From assembly GCA_943325655.2 (NCBI GenBank), contig CALPQG020000071.1, positions 1 to 9,138 on the forward strand: a stretch of 9,138 nt of DNA, read 5' to 3'. The DNA comes from Bifidobacterium breve. GTDB lineage: Bacteria; Bacteroidota; Bacteroidia; Cytophagales; UBA9547. The notes beneath the pieces were generated by a model. It worked only from the letters and a program-made list of their open reading frames with translations. It searched no databases and was not told the DNA's origin. A program made the translations under genes and the position numbers. Shown one piece after another: positions 4,922-9,138 of this stretch. Within the stretch, counting starts at the first letter, position 1. The number at the start of each line of letters is the position of its first letter.

Positions 4922-7156
4922 CTACGCTTTTACAGCTGTTAATTCTGCTAAAACAGCATTGAATGTATCACTTGGACGCATTGACTTGCTTGCCAATTCA
5001 AAATTTGGTTGGTAATATCCGCCGATTTCCTGGTGTTTACCTTGAGCAACAATCAATTCGCCAACTATCTTAGCTTCATTGGCAGTCAATTCTTCCGCGA
5101 TAGTTTTGAAGGTTGCCTGTAAATCAAGGTCTTTCGTTTGCGCAGCCAAAGCTTGTGCCCAATACAAAGCAAGGTAGAAATGAGATCCACGGTTATCAAT
5201 CTGGCCTACTTTACGCGCAGGAGATTTATCATTGATCAAGAACAATTCTGTTGCAGCATCCAATGTTTCTGCTAAAACCAATGCTTTAGGATTGTGCTGA
5301 GTCTGTCCTAAATGTTCTAAAGAAACCGCCAGGGCTAAAAACTCACCCAATGAATCCCAACGCAAATATCCTTCTTCAATAAATTGTTCAACGTGTTTTG
5401 GAGCTGATCCACCGGCACCAGTTTCAAACAATCCACCACCATTCATCAATGGAACTATTGACAACATTTTAGCTGAAGTACCCAATTCTAAAATTGGAAA
5501 TAAATCCGTTAAATAATCACGCAATACGTTACCAGTTACTGAAATGGTATCTTTACCTTCTTTCAAACGGATTAAAGTTGCGTTTGTAGCCGCCACAGGA
5601 TTCATGATAGAAATATCTAAACCTGTAGTGTCGAATTCTTTGAGGTAAGCAGTCACTTTTTTAATCACCTCACGGTCATGTGCCCTGTTTTCATCTAACC
5701 AGAAAATGGCTGGTGTATTCGACAAACGTGCTCTATTTACAGCCAGTTTTACCCAGTCCAAAATTGGAGCATCTTTTACTTGGCACATTCTAAAAATATC
5801 ACCAGTTTCAACTTTTTGCTCCATAAAAACATTTCCATTACCGTCAGTTACTTTTACAGTACCTGCAGCTGTCATTTGGAAAGTTTTGTCATGAGAGCCA
5901 TATTCTTCGGCTTGTTGCGCCATCAATCCAACATTGGGAACAGAGCCCATCGTTTTAGGATCAAAAGCACCATTTTTCTTACAGAAATCTATTGTTGCTA
6001 CATAAATACCCGCGTAACACCTGTCAGGAATCAATGCTAAAGTATCTTGAGCTTTACCCTCTTTGTTCCACATTTGTCCTGAAGTACGGATCATTGCTGG
6101 CATAGAAGCATCCACAATTACATCCGAAGGAACGTGTAAATTTGTAATTCCTTTATCAGAATTTACCATGGCAATTGCAGGACCGTTAGCAATAGCTGCT
6201 TCAATCGCCACTTCTACTTCCGTTTGTTGTGGCTGACCAGCAATTTTTGCATATACATCTCCCAATCCATTGCGCGTATCCACGTTCAGTGATTTGAATA
6301 AATCAGCATATTTGGTAAAAACATCTTGGAAATAAACTTCAACAATTGCACTAAAAATGATTGGGTCAGAAACCTTCATCATTGTAGCTTTCAAATGCGC
6401 TGAAAGCAATACACCTTGTTTTTTTGCGATTTCTTTTTGTTCAGCCACAAAGCTTTTTAATGCTTTTAAACTCATCACAGCACTGTCAATGATTTCACCC
6501 GCTTTTAAAGGAGATTTTCCTTTTAACACTTTTTGTGAACCATCATTTCCGAAAAATTCAATTTGGAATTCGCCTGCAGCATCAACTGTCAATGATTTTT
6601 CTGTACCATAAAAATCACCTTCATTCATGTGTGCCACTGAAGTTTTTGAACCAGCTGTCCACGCTCCCATTGAATGCGGATTGGCTTTGGCATAATTCTT
6701 CACCGCTTTTGGTGCCCTACGGTCAGAGTTTCCTTCACGTAAAACAGGGTTTACAGCGGAACCTAAAACTTTAGAATATCTCGCTTTAATGCTTTTTTCT
6801 TCCTCTGTTTTGGGATCTTCTGGTAAACTTGGCACTGCATAACCATGACTTTGCAACTCAGCAATAGCCGCTTTTAATTGAGGTACTGAAGCGGATACGT
6901 TTGGTAATTTTATAATATTTGCTTCTGGAGTATTTGCTAACAAACCAAGTTCAGTCAATGCATCACCAACCTTTTGGTCATCTTTTAAAAAATCAGGAAA
7001 GTTAGCTAAGATACGACTTGCCAAAGAAATGTCTCTGGTTTCCACAGCTACTCCTGCACTTGAAGTAAAAGATTGGACAATTGGCAAAAATGAATATGTT
7101 GCCAACATAGGTGCTTCATCTGTAATGGTATAGATGATTTTTGATTTTTGTGTCAT
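4922..7156 (-). CDS. icd: Monomeric NADP-dependent isocitrate dehydrogenase
   Basis: A 744-residue protein of the monomeric (about 740-residue) isocitrate dehydrogenase class, unrelated in size to the usual 45-kDa dimeric enzyme. It oxidises isocitrate to 2-oxoglutarate and CO2 with NADP in the cytoplasmic TCA cycle, supplying NADPH. The substrate motif GSAVNPVLREGNSDRR (132-147) carries S133, R140 and R146. K256 (in LSAHLKATMM), Y419, R546, and metal-binding D349, D547 and D551 (RDYLTD) match the residues described for the Azotobacter enzyme, shifted by one position. NADP-contact equivalents H588, R599 and R648 are also present. Length and motifs are complete, with no frameshift. The start ATG at 7156 gives the normal family N-terminus (KIIYTITDEAPMLATYSFLPI). 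There is no Shine-Dalgarno sequence, as usual in Bacteroidota. A -7-like box lies upstream at 7224-7231 and a strong terminator downstream, so it is a single-gene transcript. Confidence 0.97.
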   Translation of the reverse strand: MTQKSKIIYTITDEAPMLATYSFLPIVQSFTSSAGVAVETRDISLASRILANFPDFLKDDQKVGDALTELGLLANTPEANIIKLPNVSASVPQLKAAIAELQSHGYAVPSLPEDPKTEEEKSIKARYSKVLGSAVNPVLREGNSDRRAPKAVKNYAKANPHSMGAWTAGSKTSVAHMNEGDFYGTEKSLTVDAAGEFQIEFFGNDGSQKVLKGKSPLKAGEIIDSAVMSLKALKSFVAEQKEIAKKQGVLLSAHLKATMMKVSDPIIFSAIVEVYFQDVFTKYADLFKSLNVDTRNGLGDVYAKIAGQPQQTEVEVAIEAAIANGPAIAMVNSDKGITNLHVPSDVIVDASMPAMIRTSGQMWNKEGKAQDTLALIPDRCYAGIYVATIDFCKKNGAFDPKTMGSVPNVGLMAQQAEEYGSHDKTFQMTAAGTVKVTDGNGNVFMEQKVETGDIFRMCQVKDAPILDWVKLAVNRARLSNTPAIFWLDENRAHDREVIKKVTAYLKEFDTTGLDISIMNPVAATNATLIRLKEGKDTISVTGNVLRDYLTDLFPILELGTSAKMLSIVPLMNGGGLFETGAGGSAPKHVEQFIEEGYLRWDSLGEFLALAVSLEHLGQTQHNPKALVLAETLDAATELFLINDKSPARKVGQIDNRGSHFYLALYWAQALAAQTKDLDLQATFKTIAEELTANEAKIVGELIVAQGKHQEIGGYYQPNFELASKSMRPSDTFNAVLAELTAVKA

Positions 7157-7223
7157 AAAACTATTTTTTAATAAACTTCCTTGATAATCTATTTTTGAAT
7201 CAAAATCTTTTATCGTGAAGCGA

Positions 7224-7231
7224 CAAATATA
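7224..7231 (-). promoter_or_regulatory. Possible -7 promoter box of the isocitrate dehydrogenase gene
   Basis: TATATTTG on the minus strand is an exact match to TAnnTTTG. It would place the transcript start near 7217 and leave a leader of about 60 bases. No TTTG box stands at the expected 19-20 bp distance (the nearest TTG is about 12 bp upstream), so support rests on the -7 box alone. Confidence 0.35.
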
Positions 7232-7352
7232 ATAAAATCATTTCAATTTTTTGAGATAAAAATATAGCTTATTTGATGATTTAAGACTAATTATCAATTG
7301 TAGCAAAAATCAATATATAAATCCATACGATTCAAAAATCTGAAAATCAATA

Positions 7353-7385
7353 TTGCCATTTATTAAAACAAATGCAGTATCTTTA
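7353..7385 (+). promoter_or_regulatory. Possible promoter for the acyltransferase gene
   Basis: TTG at 7353-7355 and TATCTTTA at 7378-7385 are spaced by 22 bp. This resembles the looser flavobacterial form TTG-N17-23-TAnnTTTG, with one mismatch at the last base. The predicted start is about 25 bases before the ATG at 7416. In such AT-rich DNA a chance match is quite possible. The rest of the 7157-7415 gap shows nothing recognisable. Confidence 0.3.
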
Positions 7386-7415
7386 AAATTATTTTAAATA
7401 AAAATGTAATTTCAA

Positions 7416-8489
7416 ATGATATTATCCAATATTCTCGAAAAAGAAAAAAACAATTTAGATCTTATAAGAATAATTTTAGCCTGTTTAGTAATCGTTTGCC
7501 ATTCTCCTACATTAAATGGAAACAGTAACTTCTGGATTGATCCAATCAGTTTTTTCTTTAAATATACCAATTCTGGAGACCTGACTGTAAAACTATTTTT
7601 CTTCATTAGTGGCCTCGTAGTCACAAAGAGTTATCTATATAAAAGAAATGCAGGATATTTCATACTTTCAAGAATATTTAGAATAATCCCTGCTTTACTC
7701 TTCGTAATTTTAATCACAGTATTTATTCTAGGGCCAATAGTTACTCACTTAAGTTTAGGTGAATATTTTTCAAGTCAAAGACTATTTCTATATATCAAAA
7801 ACAATATATTTTTTAATACTGATTATCTTTTGCCGGGGATATTTGAAAACAATTTCTATCCTAACGCAGTAAACGGTTCACTATGGAGTTTAAGGTATGA
7901 AGTTGGATGCTATATTGGTCTGTTGCTGCTATTTTTGATTATTGGAAAACAAAACAAATACTACCTTAACATTCCTATACTACTTATCATTATAGACACT
8001 TTTTTACCCTATAGAGTTGTAACACATTTTTTTGAAAACATACCTGCAATTTATAAACTTACTTCATTTTTTGCATTTGGAGCCTTATTGGCCATAAATG
8101 CTGACAAAATCAAAATAAATTACATAACCACCTCTATAGCAATAGCGATTTGTTATATATCTTATGATTTATTGTGGGCTTCTGAAATATTTGTATTTAC
8201 AACTTGTATTGTAATCGTCTATTTGGCTTCCAATAAATTCGTTTTAAAAATTAAACCCAAACATGACATTTCATACGGTATATATTTATGGGGTTTTGTT
8301 GTACAACAAACGCTTTATCATTTTACGGGTCATTTATATGTAGGTTTTCACTGTATAATCGCTTTAATTGTATCTGGTTTTCTTGCATATATATCGTTCA
8401 AATACATTGAAAAACCAGGTATTGAACTTGGAAAAAAAGCTTATCAATTATATAAAACTAATTTTCCATATATCAACCAAAAAATATAA
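7416..8489 (+). CDS. Acyltransferase-3 family membrane O-acyltransferase (OafA-like)
   Basis: A 357-residue, very hydrophobic protein with about ten membrane helices, the usual size of a stand-alone acyltransferase-3 domain without a fused SGNH domain. Family hallmarks appear in order: LDLIRIILACLVIVCHS (14-30), giving the R-x10-H pair R18/H29, with H29 the presumed catalytic His; FFFISGLVVTKSY (61-73); SRIFRIIPAL (85-94) with the RxxR pair R86/R89; NGSLWSLRYEV (153-163); ISYGIYLWGF (285-294); and FKYIEKPG (328-335) near the end. Such proteins move acetyl or other acyl groups from the cytoplasmic side onto extracytoplasmic glycans such as capsule, O-antigen or exopolysaccharide. The acceptor here is unknown. 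It is followed on the same strand, 130 bp later and with no evident terminator, by a probable glycosyltransferase, which supports a polysaccharide role. Base composition is more AT-rich than in the isocitrate dehydrogenase gene, as is common for exchanged glycan genes. Confidence 0.92.
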   Translation: MILSNILEKEKNNLDLIRIILACLVIVCHSPTLNGNSNFWIDPISFFFKYTNSGDLTVKLFFFISGLVVTKSYLYKRNAGYFILSRIFRIIPALLFVILITVFILGPIVTHLSLGEYFSSQRLFLYIKNNIFFNTDYLLPGIFENNFYPNAVNGSLWSLRYEVGCYIGLLLLFLIIGKQNKYYLNIPILLIIIDTFLPYRVVTHFFENIPAIYKLTSFFAFGALLAINADKIKINYITTSIAIAICYISYDLLWASEIFVFTTCIVIVYLASNKFVLKIKPKHDISYGIYLWGFVVQQTLYHFTGHLYVGFHCIIALIVSGFLAYISFKYIEKPGIELGKKAYQLYKTNFPYINQKI

Positions 8490-8525
8490 AAACCAATTTT
8501 AAACAAAGCAATAAATGAATTTTCA

Positions 8526-8533
8526 TATATTTG
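8526..8533 (+). promoter_or_regulatory. Possible -7 box before the glycosyltransferase-like gene
   Basis: TATATTTG exactly matches TAnnTTTG within the 130-bp gap after the acyltransferase gene, 86 bp before the next ATG. No TTTG lies 17-23 bp upstream, so this may be chance in AT-rich sequence; read-through from the acyltransferase promoter is equally likely. Confidence 0.2.
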
Positions 8534-8619
8534 AATTCTTTAATTAAAAACTCATTTCAATTAAACATAAAAAATTGTTACTACAGCGTATTATGTAATT
8601 GAAAGCAAATTCACTTGGT

Positions 8620-9138
8620 ATGTTGTCAAAAATAAGCTCATTTTTCAATAATTTATTATTTAAAAAAAACGTATCAACAGCGCTTTCAATATCTAATGAA
8701 AACGATAATAATTCAAAAAATTATCTGGTAAATTCTTTAATAACCCATAAAAAAGTATTCATTTTAACGAGGGAACATTGTAATTTTATAGCCCAATTAA
8801 TTCAAAAGCAATTAGCCCTTTTTAATATTTCAGCTGAAATAATAGATAAAGAACCCAAATTCGGATATAGTAACCTTTTACATTTTGTAATTTGTCCACA
8901 AATTTATGAGAAAAGACCTAAAAATTTCATTGCTATTCAAATGGAACAAGCCGTCGCTAAACGCTGGTTTACAGAAGAATACTTTAATATATTAAAAAGC
9001 GCAAAACTAATTTTTGATTACTCGATATTAAATATTGATTTTTTAAAACAAAATGGTGTTAACCAAGAACAATTATATTTTATGCCTATTTTTTATAACG
9101 AAAAATATTTTTCACCTAAACAAAAAATAGAGGAAGAA
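8620..9138 (+). CDS. Probable glycosyltransferase, N-terminal 173 residues only
   Basis: The reading frame opens after a TAA at 8596-8598 and stays open to the window end. I chose the ATG at 8620; there is no clear Shine-Dalgarno sequence. Residues 1-42 are polar and Asn/Ser-rich without a signal peptide. From 43 an alternating strand/helix pattern begins (KKVFILT, 44-50; LLHFVICPQIY, 86-96; FIAIQMEQA, 103-111). Then come W116, Y121, AKLIFDYSILNIDFLKQNGV (128-147) and LYFMPIFYNEKYF (152-164). The run IQMEQ, then W and Y, then DYS-N, G and a strand ending in Pro resembles the N-terminal half of GT-B-like transferases in capsule and lipopolysaccharide clusters, where a Q-x-E-Q strand leads to a DYS-x-x-N motif. 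The assignment rests on this remembered pattern and on the neighbouring acyltransferase gene; the nucleotide-sugar-binding half is outside the window. Very AT-rich: 12 of 60 bases are G or C in 8641-8700. Confidence 0.6.
   Translation, partial: MLSKISSFFNNLLFKKNVSTALSISNENDNNSKNYLVNSLITHKKVFILTREHCNFIAQLIQKQLALFNISAEIIDKEPKFGYSNLLHFVICPQIYEKRPKNFIAIQMEQAVAKRWFTEEYFNILKSAKLIFDYSILNIDFLKQNGVNQEQLYFMPIFYNEKYFSPKQKIEEE

Noticed and set aside
5706..6774. Several plus-strand open frames inside the isocitrate dehydrogenase gene
   Set aside because: Antisense shadows of a complete, motif-rich enzyme.
7412..7624. Minus-strand open frame at the start of the acyltransferase gene
   Set aside because: Antisense to a clear acyltransferase-3 N-terminus, with no supporting features.

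Overview
The window is chromosomal DNA from a member of the Bacteroidota. Evidence: a TPR / beta-propeller / carboxypeptidase-regulatory / OmpA protein of the PorE-like type, a DUF4105 (Lnb_N) protein, genes without Shine-Dalgarno sequences, and promoter-like boxes of the Bacteroidota form TTTG-N19/20-TAnnTTTG. DNA is AT-rich throughout, most strongly after about 7160. Order or genus cannot be fixed from this sequence.

Layout. (1) 1-3009, minus strand: an envelope pair. A 792-residue periplasmic OmpA-family protein is followed 32 bp downstream by a DUF4105/Lnb-like protein cut by the window edge; they are probably one transcript. (2) 3010-3242: divergent promoter region with a good promoter candidate for the rightward gene. 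(3) 3243-4316, plus strand: an exported zinc phospholipase C / S1-P1 nuclease-fold enzyme with all expected metal ligands and an odd Cys/His-rich tail. (4) 4365-4733, minus strand: an alkyltransferase-like (ATL) protein with Ala in place of the catalytic Cys, convergent with gene 3. Short decayed repeats flank and enter both genes. (5) 4857-7156, minus strand: monomeric NADP-dependent isocitrate dehydrogenase with its own clear rho-independent terminator. (6) 7416 to the end, plus strand: an integral-membrane acyltransferase-3 protein and the start of a probable glycosyltransferase, in conspicuously AT-rich DNA. These look like the left edge of a surface-glycan locus.

How the genes relate. 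Genes 1-3 act at the cell envelope, the ATL protein acts in DNA damage recognition, the isocitrate dehydrogenase in the TCA cycle, and the last two probably in polysaccharide assembly and decoration. Apart from the first pair and the last pair there is no sign that they form one system. There are no tRNA or rRNA genes, CRISPR arrays, insertion sequences or attachment sites that I can see, and no gene-free stretch exceeds 300 bp. I find no convincing new multi-gene system. The most useful leads are the tandem OmpA domains, the metal-ligand-like tail on the phospholipase-fold enzyme, the doubtful start of the ATL gene, and the AT-rich glycan edge.
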